DNA of 15,422 bases, from NCBI GenBank assembly GCA_017880985.1, contig JADGRK010000015.1, forward strand, positions 1-15,422. The letters run 5' to 3'. This document shows, in pieces, positions 1-7,369 of this stretch. Made by a program: the position numbers and the translations under genes. Below the pieces are notes generated by a model, which saw only the letters and a list, made by a program, of their open reading frames with translations, searched no databases and was not told the DNA's origin. This stretch comes from Rhodoferax sp. (lineage in GTDB: Bacteria; Pseudomonadota; Gammaproteobacteria; Burkholderiales; Burkholderiaceae_C). How positions within the stretch are numbered: the stretch's first letter is position 1; each line of letters opens with the position of its first letter.

Positions 1-711
1 CATGGCGATGTGTCTTACCAGCAGCGGGTTGTTGAAGCTCAGACGCGCGTCCATGCCGCCAAAACCATTGTCCTTGGTGGCAAAGGCCACGTTGTGCCAA
101 GCACTGGTGCTTTCCAGTTGCACCCAGGATTGCCAGGCGCTGGTGTAGCCGCAGGGCACAGTACCGGTGTCCTTGATTTTTTTGGCGGCCTCACCCACTT
201 CGGCCCAGGTCTTTGGTGGTGCCGCCGGATCCAGACCGGCTTTGGCGAACGCGTCCTTGTTGTAATAAAGCACGGTGGTGGAACTATTGAAAGGCATGGA
301 CTGCATGCGGCCCGTGTTGTCGGTATAGTAGCTGGTCACTGCCGGCATATAGCTCTTGGGGTCGAATTTTTCACCGGACTCCGCCATGACCTGATAGACC
401 GGCTTGATGGCCCCGCGCGCCGCCATCATGGTCGCGGTGCCGACCTCAAACACTTGCGCAATGTGCGGCGGATTTTTGGCGCGGTAGGCGGCAATCGCCG
501 CCGCCATGGACTCGGCGTAGCCACCCTTGAACACCGTCACCACCTTGAACTCGGTTTGCGAGGCATTGAACTTGTTGGCAATGTCGTTGAGCCGGTCGCT
601 CAGGGCGCCGGTCATCGAATGCCACCACTGGATTTCAGTCTCGGCATGGACCATTGCCGGGGATACCAGCGCCGCGCTGATCATCAGCGCCATCAATTTC
701 CGGGTACCCAT
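1..711 (-). CDS. ugpB: Glycerol-3-phosphate ABC transporter, periplasmic binding protein UgpB (partial, C-terminus beyond left edge)
   Basis: Periplasmic binding protein that delivers sn-glycerol-3-phosphate or glycerophosphodiesters to an inner-membrane ABC importer. The 237 visible codons start at the ATG ending at 711, with an AGGAG ribosome site at 718-722. Residues 1-23 form a signal peptide (basic MGTRK start, hydrophobic stretch, VHA then E). The mature protein begins with the UgpB-like TEIQWWHSMTG. Further on are VFKGGYAESMAAAIAAYRA, PFNSSTTVLYYNKDAF and the GYTSAWQSWVQLE region, all typical of UgpB. E. coli UgpB is about 438 residues, so a little over half is visible. The gene follows an FGGY kinase on the same strand with a 94-bp gap that holds its own promoter-like signals. 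The membrane and ATPase genes (ugpA, ugpE, ugpC) would be expected beyond the left edge. The family is clear; the exact ligand is inferred. Confidence 0.9.
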   Translation of the reverse strand, partial: MGTRKLMALMISAALVSPAMVHAETEIQWWHSMTGALSDRLNDIANKFNASQTEFKVVTVFKGGYAESMAAAIAAYRAKNPPHIAQVFEVGTATMMAARGAIKPVYQVMAESGEKFDPKSYMPAVTSYYTDNTGRMQSMPFNSSTTVLYYNKDAFAKAGLDPAAPPKTWAEVGEAAKKIKDTGTVPCGYTSAWQSWVQLESTSAWHNVAFATKDNGFGGMDARLSFNNPLLVRHIAM

Positions 712-730
712 GAGCTTCTCCTGTATTTAT

Positions 731-749
731 GGGTGGCACAATCCCACCC
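731..749 (-). other. Stem-loop in the ugpB leader
   Basis: A perfect 6-bp inverted repeat (GGGTGG at 731-736, CCACCC at 744-749) with a 7-nt loop. It lies in the kinase-ugpB gap, 9 bases before the AGGAG of ugpB. There is no T-run after it on the minus strand, so it does not look like an intrinsic terminator. If transcription starts where the upstream promoter candidate predicts (near 751), the hairpin would sit at the very 5' end of the ugpB mRNA and could stabilise it. It could also protect an end in a processed kinase-ugpB transcript. Confidence 0.4.
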
Positions 750-757
750 GCTGGCGA

Positions 758-798
758 ACCATAGGCTCACCCCAGAGTACGGGATTGACAAAAATCAA
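758..798 (-). promoter_or_regulatory. Candidate FNR/CRP-family site with -10 element, upstream of ugpB
   Basis: The sequence TTGACAAAAATCAA (785-798) matches the FNR/Anr box TTGAT-N4-ATCAA in all but one position. Read toward ugpB, it is followed after 21 bases by TATGGT (minus strand, 763-758), a 4-of-6 match to TATAAT. That is the spacing expected when the box is centred near -41.5, as in class II activation. The predicted start is near 751, giving a leader of about 40 nt. The same arrangement occurs upstream of the binding-protein gene at 2403. Recognition by an FNR-type regulator is inferred from the motif only. Confidence 0.4.
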
Positions 799-805
799 AA
801 TAGTG

Positions 806-2257
806 TCAGATGCCGGTGGCCTGCGCCATCAGCGCACGCCAGCGCTTGTAACGATCTCTGAGTGGCTTGTCGTCCTGCACGGGGAATATTTCCTCGTGCG
901 TGGCGGTGTTCCAAAGCGCTGGGCGCTGCGCGGCGAGATAGGCGATGCCGCGCGCGCTGGCTTCCGGGTCGTCGCGCCGGTGCACCGGCAAGCCGCTGAC
1001 GCAGGCGAGGCGCTGACACAGGCCATCCAGAAGCGACACGCCACCGCTGACACGAATGCGCTGCGCGGCAGGGACGTAAGGGGCCATGTGATCCATATTG
1101 GCCTGCAGCAGGAACACGATGCTCTCGACCACAGCCACGGCTTTTTGCCACGGCTCGCCCTCGCCCACGAAGCGCGAGGGAAAGTCTGCCTGCCAGAAGG
1201 GTCCGCCCAGACCTGCAATGCCATTCAGAAACAGCGGTGGTTCCTCGGAGCGTTCGAGCCATTGCGGCAGCTTTTCCGTCAAGTGGTCAATGCCCAGCTC
1301 GCCACTGATCCAGGCCAGTGCGGTGCCGGCACCGTTCACGTTGCCCTCCACCATGTACACGCGGGTGGCACCATCGTCCAGGATGATGCCGGTGAGCTGG
1401 CGCGGCACATGGCCGGGAAAGGTGGTGAGCGCGCGTTGCACGAAGGCGCTGGTGCCGATGTTGATGTAAGCCGAATCGCCCTCGGGCCAGCCAAAGGCAA
1501 AGACCGCTGCCGACTGGTCGCCATTGACTACCGTCAGGGGAATGCCGGTCTGTGCCACCTCCAGCGTGCCCCAGGCATGGCAGGTGGGCACGCTGCGCGG
1601 CAGAAAGCCCTCGGGCAGACCGAACAGCGCAAGCAACTCGGGATCCCAGTCCTGGGTGTGAAGGTTCCACAGTTGAGTACGCGCGGCGCATTGCGGGTCC
1701 GCCAGAAACGGTCGCTCCGTACACAGGCGAAACACCAGAAAACTCGCCATCGGCCCCCAGCACAGCGTCTTCGTCGCCAGCGCCTGACGCACGGCGGGCA
1801 GGTTGTCGAGCGCCCAACGCAGCTTGCTGGCACCGTAGTGGGGCGAGAGGAACAGGCCAGTCTTGCGATGCACCGCATCGCCGTGTGGCTGCAGCTGGTC
1901 GATCCAGGCGTGGGCACGCCGATCCTGCCAGCTGAAGATCGGCGACAGAGGCTGCCCGGTGAGCCGGTCCCAGCAGATGGCGCTGGCGCGCTGGCTGGCC
2001 AGGCCGGCCGCAACGACGTCGTGCCTGCGCGCCCCCAGCGCCTGCAAAGCCTGTGCGGCTGCCGTCAGCACCGAGGCCACCAGTTCCTCGCCGTCCTGCT
2101 CCGCCCAGTCGGCCCGCGGGTAGGTGATGGACACCGGTGCCGTGCCGCTGGACAGCGCCCGTCCGCGGCGATCAAACACCAGTGCCCGGCTGGCATGGGT
2201 ACCCTGGTCGATCGCCAGGACCAGCGGGTCGGGCACGGCACCGAGCAGGTTGTCCAT
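806..2257 (-). CDS. FGGY-family carbohydrate kinase (glycerol-kinase-like, substrate uncertain)
   Basis: Predicted cytoplasmic ATP-dependent kinase of 483 residues that phosphorylates a polyol or sugar. The phosphate-binding start LAIDQGTHASRALVFD is at residues 15-29, WQDRR at 110-114, and the catalytic-base motif NGDQSA at 245-250 (D247). The second-domain motifs INIGTS (265-270) and GIAGLGGPFW (346-355) and the C-terminal RIRVSGG (400-406) are also present. Compared with E. coli GlpK contacts, the Arg is kept (R90), but the following Glu is Ala (A91) and the Tyr position is His (H140). Glycerol is therefore doubtful as substrate. The start at 2257 was chosen because homology begins a few residues later and the upstream extension is low-complexity; the ribosome site there is weak (GAAAG). 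The gene shares its strand with ugpB and is divergent from the 2403 operon. The family is certain, the substrate unknown. Confidence 0.85.
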   Translation of the reverse strand: MDNLLGAVPDPLVLAIDQGTHASRALVFDRRGRALSSGTAPVSITYPRADWAEQDGEELVASVLTAAAQALQALGARRHDVVAAGLASQRASAICWDRLTGQPLSPIFSWQDRRAHAWIDQLQPHGDAVHRKTGLFLSPHYGASKLRWALDNLPAVRQALATKTLCWGPMASFLVFRLCTERPFLADPQCAARTQLWNLHTQDWDPELLALFGLPEGFLPRSVPTCHAWGTLEVAQTGIPLTVVNGDQSAAVFAFGWPEGDSAYINIGTSAFVQRALTTFPGHVPRQLTGIILDDGATRVYMVEGNVNGAGTALAWISGELGIDHLTEKLPQWLERSEEPPLFLNGIAGLGGPFWQADFPSRFVGEGEPWQKAVAVVESIVFLLQANMDHMAPYVPAAQRIRVSGGVSLLDGLCQRLACVSGLPVHRRDDPEASARGIAYLAAQRPALWNTATHEEIFPVQDDKPLRDRYKRWRALMAQATGI

Positions 2258-2314
2258 GGCAGCGCTTTCGAAAACACGACCTGCTGACTCTGGCGCTGCG
2301 CGCAACGCGTGGAC

Positions 2315-2355
2315 TTGAGAAAAATCAAGGCACCGACTGACGCTGTGCGTAGAGT
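2315..2355 (+). promoter_or_regulatory. Candidate FNR/CRP-family site with -10 element, upstream of the 2403 operon
   Basis: TTGAGAAAAATCAA (2315-2328) is a near-perfect FNR/Anr-type box with one mismatch from TTGAT-N4-ATCAA. After 21 bases comes TAGAGT (2350-2355), a 4-of-6 match to TATAAT, at the same distance seen at the ugpB site. The predicted start is near 2362 and the leader about 40 nt. The box is 74 bases before the ATG at 2403; the ugpB box is 73 bases before its ATG. The palindromic box also lies 57 bases upstream of the divergent kinase start and might serve both directions. Confidence 0.4.
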
Positions 2356-2402
2356 GAGGCGGTTTGTTACTTATTCCTGATTTTGAAAAACTGGAGGAGA
2401 CC

Positions 2403-3533
2403 ATGGTTCACAGCCTTAAAACCTTTGCCATCGCGCTTGTCTCGGCCTCGCTTGCCACGGGTCTGGTTTCGGCGCAGCCCGCCTCGCCGGTCATCGAGGA
2501 CGAACTGGTCCTCATCACACCGGTGGCCAAGACCTTGACCGATCCGACGCTGGCGGACTTCGCCAAATACGCCAAGGAGACCTGGAACATCAATCTCAAG
2601 ACCAGCGCGCTGGCCGCCGGCACGCCAGTGGCCTACGGGCGCATCCTGGAGTGGAAGGGTCGGCCCGAGGTGGACATTGTCTGGGGCGGTGAAAGCGCGC
2701 TCTACGACAAGCTGGCCGAGCAGAAGCTGCTGGTCCAGCTCGATCTGCCCAAGGCGGTGATGGACGCCATTCCCGCGACCATCGGCAAACCCAAACCGAT
2801 CTACCTGAAGGATCCCAAGGGCTTCTGGACCGGTACGGTGCTGGAGCCCTATGGTCTGGTGTACCAGCCCACAGTGCTCAAGCGTCTGGGTGTGCCCGAG
2901 CCTAAGGACTGGGACGACTTGCTGCACCCCAAACTCAAAGGGCAAGTGGCCCAGTGCGCCCCCAGCCGCTCCAGCAGCAGCCACGCCACCTATGAGGTGA
3001 TCCTGCAGCGCGACGGTGACGAAAAGGGCTGGGCTTGGCTCAAGCGCCTGGGCGCAAATACCGGCATGTTTACAGCCCGCAGCCGCGACGTGCCTTCGGT
3101 GGTCGCGCGCGGTGAGTTCGCCGCCGGCTTTGCCGTGCCGAGCTACATGGCCTTCGAAGACCGGTTGGCCGGTTTTGACATCAAGTTTGTGGCGCCGAAG
3201 ACGGCGTGGATCACGCCCGAACCGATTTCTGTCCTGGCCGGGGCCAAGCATCCGAAGGCGGCGCGTGCCTTCATCGAGTATCTGCTGTCCGAGCGCGGGC
3301 AGAGGGTGGCCATGGAACGGGGTGTATTTCCCATCACACCGAAGTTCCGCGTGCAGGGTGCGCCCGGCTCCCGCGCCGAAATGGCGGTGGAATTCACCGG
3401 CGGCATCCGCTCCTACTTTGACATTGACGTGACCAACATCTACGAAGATGACAAGGCTCAGGGCCGCTACGAGCAGGTGAACGAACAGTTCCGCAAGGAC
3501 ATTGAGTCGGTCTGGGATCAGCTCAAGCGCTAG
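2403..3533 (+). CDS. ABC transporter periplasmic binding protein, COG1840/AfuA-FbpA type, probably for an organophosphate
   Basis: Exported solute-binding protein of 376 residues. It starts at the ATG at 2403 because GGAGG (2393-2397) is correctly spaced and a signal peptide follows at once (hydrophobic FAIALVSASLATGLVSA, cleavage likely after A24). The fold is recognised from DIVWGGESALYDKLAEQ (91-107), the loop APSRSSSSHATYEV, and the C-terminal run HPKAARAFIEYLLSERGQ. Relatives include ferric-binding FbpA, sugar-phosphate-binding AfuA, phosphoglycerate-related PgtC and 2-aminoethylphosphonate-binding PhnS. I see no adjacent tyrosine pair like the one that binds iron in FbpA, and the serine-rich loop (187-194) could hold phosphate oxygens. 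It is the first gene of a five-gene run that includes Pit and DUF47. The fold assignment is strong; the ligand is inference. Confidence 0.85.
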   Translation: MVHSLKTFAIALVSASLATGLVSAQPASPVIEDELVLITPVAKTLTDPTLADFAKYAKETWNINLKTSALAAGTPVAYGRILEWKGRPEVDIVWGGESALYDKLAEQKLLVQLDLPKAVMDAIPATIGKPKPIYLKDPKGFWTGTVLEPYGLVYQPTVLKRLGVPEPKDWDDLLHPKLKGQVAQCAPSRSSSSHATYEVILQRDGDEKGWAWLKRLGANTGMFTARSRDVPSVVARGEFAAGFAVPSYMAFEDRLAGFDIKFVAPKTAWITPEPISVLAGAKHPKAARAFIEYLLSERGQRVAMERGVFPITPKFRVQGAPGSRAEMAVEFTGGIRSYFDIDVTNIYEDDKAQGRYEQVNEQFRKDIESVWDQLKR

Positions 3534-3571
3534 CGTCAATACCGCCAGCAGGGAGGCACAGGAAGAAAGTC

Positions 3572-4660
3572 ATGCGCATCGCGGTCCAGGACCTCTGCAA
3601 GAGTTTTGGCAAGCTGGAGGTCGTGAGCCACGTCAGCTTCGCCATTGAGGAGGGTGAGTTGTTCACTCTCCTCGGTCCCTCGGGCTGCGGCAAGACGACG
3701 CTACTGCGCTTGATTGCAGGATTCAATCCGCCGGACGGCGGCCAGGTGCTGTTTGACGACCGGGTTGTCAACAATTTGCCACCGCATGAGCGCGGCATCG
3801 GCATGGTGTTCCAGAACTACGCGCTGTGGCCGCACATGACGGTATTCGAAAACGCCGCCTACGGGCTCAAGCTGCGCAAACAGTCTCAGGCCGAGATTGC
3901 CCAGCGCATTGGCGCGGTGCTGGAGAAGGTCAGGCTCTCCGGTCTGGCCGACCGCTATCCCGGCCAACTCTCCGGCGGACAGCAACAGCGCGTCGCGCTG
4001 GCGCGTGCCTTGGTGCTGAATCCCAGGATACTGCTGTTGGATGAACCCCTGTCCAATCTGGACGCCAAGGTCCGCATCCAGGTGCGCGCCGAGATCCGCA
4101 AGCTGCAGAAAGAACTCGGCATTACCACGGTCTATGTGACGCACGATCAGGAAGAGGCGCTCACGCTGTCGGACCGCATTGTGGTGTTCAACCAGGGCAA
4201 GGTGTTACAGGTCGGTCCACCGAAGGCCCTGTACGAGCGACCGGAAAACCGCTTCGTGGCGGATTTCATCGGCATCAACAACCTGCTGGACGGCACAGTG
4301 GAGTCGGTGGATGCGGTGGGCACGTCGCAGCGATGCTTGCATGTGAAAACGGCGCTGGGCGAGTTCCGTGCACTGATGAATGAGCATTTGCAGCCGGGGA
4401 GCAAGTGTGTGCTTTCCGTTCGTCCGGAAAACGCCGGGCTCGACGGCGAAAGCGCATCTGGGCGCAACCAGGTCCAGGGTCACATCGCGTTTGCCGCCTA
4501 TCTGGGCCACACCGTGCGCTATGACGTCGATCTGGGGCAGGGCATTCTATTCAAGGTGGATATTCGCGACCCTTGGCACCACGAGCAGTTGCCCATGGGC
4601 TCGCCCGTGGTGGCGAGCTTCGAGGCCAGCAGCACGGTGGCGATTGCGGAGGCTCCATGA
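3572..4660 (+). CDS. ABC transporter ATP-binding protein (PotA/FbpC/UgpC-like, with C-terminal TOBE region)
   Basis: Cytoplasmic ATPase of 362 residues that powers the importer encoded around it. Walker A GPSGCGKT is at 35-42, the Q-loop glutamine at 81, the signature LSGGQ at 133-137, Walker B ILLLDE at 153-158, the D-loop SNLDAK at 161-166 and the switch histidine at 191 (VTHDQEEAL). The rest, about 235-362, is a TOBE-type regulatory extension usual for this importer class. A GGAAG ribosome site at 3561-3565 precedes the ATG. It lies 38 bases after the binding-protein gene, and its stop codon overlaps the permease start as ATGA, so the two are probably translationally coupled. All catalytic motifs are intact. 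Confidence 0.93.
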   Translation: MRIAVQDLCKSFGKLEVVSHVSFAIEEGELFTLLGPSGCGKTTLLRLIAGFNPPDGGQVLFDDRVVNNLPPHERGIGMVFQNYALWPHMTVFENAAYGLKLRKQSQAEIAQRIGAVLEKVRLSGLADRYPGQLSGGQQQRVALARALVLNPRILLLDEPLSNLDAKVRIQVRAEIRKLQKELGITTVYVTHDQEEALTLSDRIVVFNQGKVLQVGPPKALYERPENRFVADFIGINNLLDGTVESVDAVGTSQRCLHVKTALGEFRALMNEHLQPGSKCVLSVRPENAGLDGESASGRNQVQGHIAFAAYLGHTVRYDVDLGQGILFKVDIRDPWHHEQLPMGSPVVASFEASSTVAIAEAP

Positions 4661-6339
4661 AGCTGCCGCGCGCTCCGATGGCACCGTTGTCGGCGCTGGG
4701 GTTCGGCCTGATATGGACCTTTTTGCTGTTGTTCGTGCTGTTTCCGTTGACCCGCATTTTTTATGACGCTGTCACCAACGAAATGGGGCAGTTCACACTG
4801 CGCAACTTTCAGGATTTTTTCACCGACTCGTTCTATCTGCGGGCGTTCTGGCGCTCCATGGCGCTGGGCGTAGCGGCCGTCATATCGACCTCGGTGATCG
4901 GGATCGCGGTGGCGTTTCTGATCGTGCGCTACGACTTCCCGTACCGCAACCTGTTCTCGTACCTGACCATGACGCCCATGATCCTGCCGCCGCTGGTGGG
5001 CGTGCTGGGCTTTGTCTTCATCCTGGGACGCGCGGGCACGGTCAACATCCTGCTGATGGATTGGTTTGGAATGCAGCAGCCGATCAATTTCATGTACGGT
5101 GCGCATGGCATTTTGCTGGTGGAGACGGTGCACCTGTTTCCCATGATGACGCTAAGCATTCTGGACGCGCTGGCCAAGGTTGATCCGACGCTGGAGGAGG
5201 CGGCGCAGGGCATGGGTGCGAACGGTTGGCGCCGGTTCTGGACCATTACCTTGCCATTAACCACGCCTGGCTACGTCTCGGGTGCGCTGCTGGTTTTCAT
5301 CTGGACTTTTGCCGACTTCATCACGCCGTTGGTGCTCGGCGTGCAAGACTTGCTGGCGCCGCAGGCTTACCTCAACATCATGCAGTTTGTGGACCGCAAG
5401 ATCTTCCGCATGGGCATCGTTATTTCGGCACTGCTGGTGGTGCTGGCGATCGTGTTCGTGCTGGCCGCACGCCAGTACGTGGCGATCAAGGACTACAGTT
5501 CGCTGGCCTATTCCAAGGTGGAGCGCCGCCGCCTGGGGCCTTTCCAGCGTTGGCTCGCGGTGGGCGTGCTCACGCTGCTGATGATCGTGTGCGTCATTCC
5601 GCAGGTAGGTGTCATGTTTGCCGCTGTGGGGCGCGGCTGGGCGCTGACGCCATTCCCCGTCAACTACACGCTGGAGTTCTTCAAGGCGGTGAGCATCGAC
5701 ACGCCGAAGTTCATCATCAACTCGTTCCTGTACGCCGGGCTGGCCCTGCTGCTGTGCCTGATCGTGGGCGTTCCCATGGCGTGGATCATGGCGCGCACCC
5801 GCGCACCGGGGCGCAAGACGATGGACGTGCTCACCACACTGATTCTGGCCATTCCGGGCACCGCCATCGGCATCGCCTACATCCGCGCCTTCAACTTCCC
5901 GCTGCCATTGATTGGCGTCCCGCTGACCGGGATGTGGATCATCCTGCCGCTGGTGCTTGCCGTGCGACGCTTGCCCTATACGGTGCGCGGCAGCTTCTCC
6001 TCGTTGCAGTTGGTGCACCCGGCAATGGAGGAGGCTGCCGCCAACGTCGGCGCCACCAAGCTGCGCACCTTCCGCGACATCACCGTGCCGCTGGTGTGGA
6101 AGGGCATCCTGGTGGGTGCGCTGTTCTCCTTCATCATGTCGATCCAGGAGGCCTCGGCCACGATTTTCCTCACGCTGGGCGGTTGGGAGATGATTCCGTT
6201 CGGAATTTTCACCTTCTACATCGCCGGCTCGCAAAGCCAGGCGGCAGCCTTGGGTGTGATCTTGATCGCTGTGTGCGCGGCCAGCCTGTACGTGGTGAAT
6301 CGCATTGCGGGCACGCGTGTCGGAGGGCTGTTCGGCTGA
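4657..6339 (+). CDS. ABC transporter permease, fused two-domain (FbpB/AfuB-like)
   Basis: Inner-membrane permease of 560 residues carrying both membrane halves of the importer in one chain. Two EAA loops, which contact the ATPase, are visible. The first spans about 180-201 (EEAAQGMGANGWRRFWTITL) and the second about 458-479 (EEAAANVGATKLRTFRDITV). Each follows a block of hydrophobic helices, for a total of about twelve, and the two halves are joined around 280-300. The ATG at 4657 has GGAGG at 4648-4652 and sits inside the ATGA overlap with the ATPase stop. Fused permeases of this length are typical of FbpB, AfuB and PhnU/V-type importers rather than of Ugp. It forms one complex with the two genes before it; the substrate depends on the binding protein. 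Confidence 0.92.
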   Translation: MKLPRAPMAPLSALGFGLIWTFLLLFVLFPLTRIFYDAVTNEMGQFTLRNFQDFFTDSFYLRAFWRSMALGVAAVISTSVIGIAVAFLIVRYDFPYRNLFSYLTMTPMILPPLVGVLGFVFILGRAGTVNILLMDWFGMQQPINFMYGAHGILLVETVHLFPMMTLSILDALAKVDPTLEEAAQGMGANGWRRFWTITLPLTTPGYVSGALLVFIWTFADFITPLVLGVQDLLAPQAYLNIMQFVDRKIFRMGIVISALLVVLAIVFVLAARQYVAIKDYSSLAYSKVERRRLGPFQRWLAVGVLTLLMIVCVIPQVGVMFAAVGRGWALTPFPVNYTLEFFKAVSIDTPKFIINSFLYAGLALLLCLIVGVPMAWIMARTRAPGRKTMDVLTTLILAIPGTAIGIAYIRAFNFPLPLIGVPLTGMWIILPLVLAVRRLPYTVRGSFSSLQLVHPAMEEAAANVGATKLRTFRDITVPLVWKGILVGALFSFIMSIQEASATIFLTLGGWEMIPFGIFTFYIAGSQSQAAALGVILIAVCAASLYVVNRIAGTRVGGLFG

Positions 6340-6364
6340 CCGGGCCAGTGCGCACTTCAAGACC

Positions 6365-7369
6365 ATGTCGCCCAACGCCCTGCTCCTTGCCCTGTTTGTG
6401 CTGGCACTGCTGTTCGACTTTCTCAATGGATTCCATGATGGTGCCAACGTCGTCGCTACCATCATCGCTTCGCACGCGATGAATGCGCGCGGCGCGCTTG
6501 CCCTGACCGCTCTGGCCAACCTGGCCGGTCCCTTTCTGCTGGGAGTGGCGGTGGCACAGACCATTGGCACGGAAGTGGTTCGTCCGCAGGCGATCACGAT
6601 TGCGGTGCTACTGGCCGCACTGGCGAGCGCGTGTCTGTGGGACTTTGTCACCTGGGTCTGCGGCATTCCGGTCAGTTCCTCACACGCGTTGCTGGGCGGG
6701 ATGCTCGGCGCGGCACTGATCGAGGCCGGCCCCGAGGCGATCCAGTCGGCCGGGCTGTGGAAGATTGCAACGGCGCTCCTGGTGGCACCGCTGCTGGGCT
6801 TGTGTGCCGGGCTCCTCGTCATGTTGACCACGCGCTGGCTGCTGCGCGATGCCAGCCCCAAGGCGAACTTGTTCTTATCCCGCGCGCAAATCGCTACCGC
6901 CAGCGCGCTGGCCCTCAGCCACGGCGCCAACGACGCGCAAAAAACCATGGGTGTGCTGGCGCTGGGCTTGCTGGTACTCGGTTTCACGCCAACTTTCGCC
7001 ATCCCCTGGTGGCTGATTGCGCTTTGCGCCGGCTCGATTGCCCTGGGCACCGCGCTTGGGGGGTCCCGCCTGATACGCACGCTGGGCGTGGGTCTCTATC
7101 GCGTGCGTCCGATCCACGGGTTCAGCGCGCAACTGGCCTCCGGGATGGTGATCCTGGCGGCGTCTGTGGCCGGCGGGCCGGTGAGTTCGACCCAGGTGGT
7201 GAGCATGGCCATTGCCGGTGCGGGTGCTGCCGAGCGGCGTTCCAAAGTGCGCTGGGGCGTGCTCGGGGACATCGTGTTCGCCTGGGTGTTGACGCTGCCG
7301 CTGTGTGCGCTATTGGCGGTGCCGCTTTACCTGGTGACCAGGGTGATATTGCAGCAAGGAGGCGGATGA
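6365..7369 (+). CDS. Pit-family inorganic phosphate transporter
   Basis: Inner-membrane carrier of 334 residues that moves inorganic phosphate, usually as a metal-phosphate complex with protons. The duplicated PiT signature is clear. GFHDGANVVAT lies near residue 22 and SHGANDAQKTMG at 185-196. The paired PVSSSH (102-107) and PVSSTQ (272-277) show the inverted two-half architecture. About ten hydrophobic helices are visible. It is shorter than E. coli PitA (499 residues) and matches the short bacterial/archaeal PiT form that is usually paired with a DUF47 protein, as here. The start at 6365, 25 bases after the permease, lacks a strong ribosome site, so coupling to the upstream gene is likely. 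The stop overlaps the next gene. Confidence 0.92.
   Translation: MSPNALLLALFVLALLFDFLNGFHDGANVVATIIASHAMNARGALALTALANLAGPFLLGVAVAQTIGTEVVRPQAITIAVLLAALASACLWDFVTWVCGIPVSSSHALLGGMLGAALIEAGPEAIQSAGLWKIATALLVAPLLGLCAGLLVMLTTRWLLRDASPKANLFLSRAQIATASALALSHGANDAQKTMGVLALGLLVLGFTPTFAIPWWLIALCAGSIALGTALGGSRLIRTLGVGLYRVRPIHGFSAQLASGMVILAASVAGGPVSSTQVVSMAIAGAGAAERRSKVRWGVLGDIVFAWVLTLPLCALLAVPLYLVTRVILQQGGG

Noticed and set aside
527..2287. Long open frame of 586 codons on the plus strand antisense to the FGGY kinase
   Set aside because: It has no recognisable domain and lies opposite a kinase with intact family motifs. Long antisense frames are common in GC-rich DNA with strong codon bias.
2367..3539. 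Open frame of 390 codons on the minus strand opposite the binding-protein gene
   Set aside because: Composition is His/Gly/Leu-rich with no motifs, and it overlaps almost exactly a gene with a signal peptide and good ribosome site on the other strand.
5257..7080. Open frame of 607 codons on the minus strand across the permease and Pit genes
   Set aside because: Low-complexity Ala/Ser/Arg-rich translation and no ribosome site; both opposite-strand genes carry clear family motifs.
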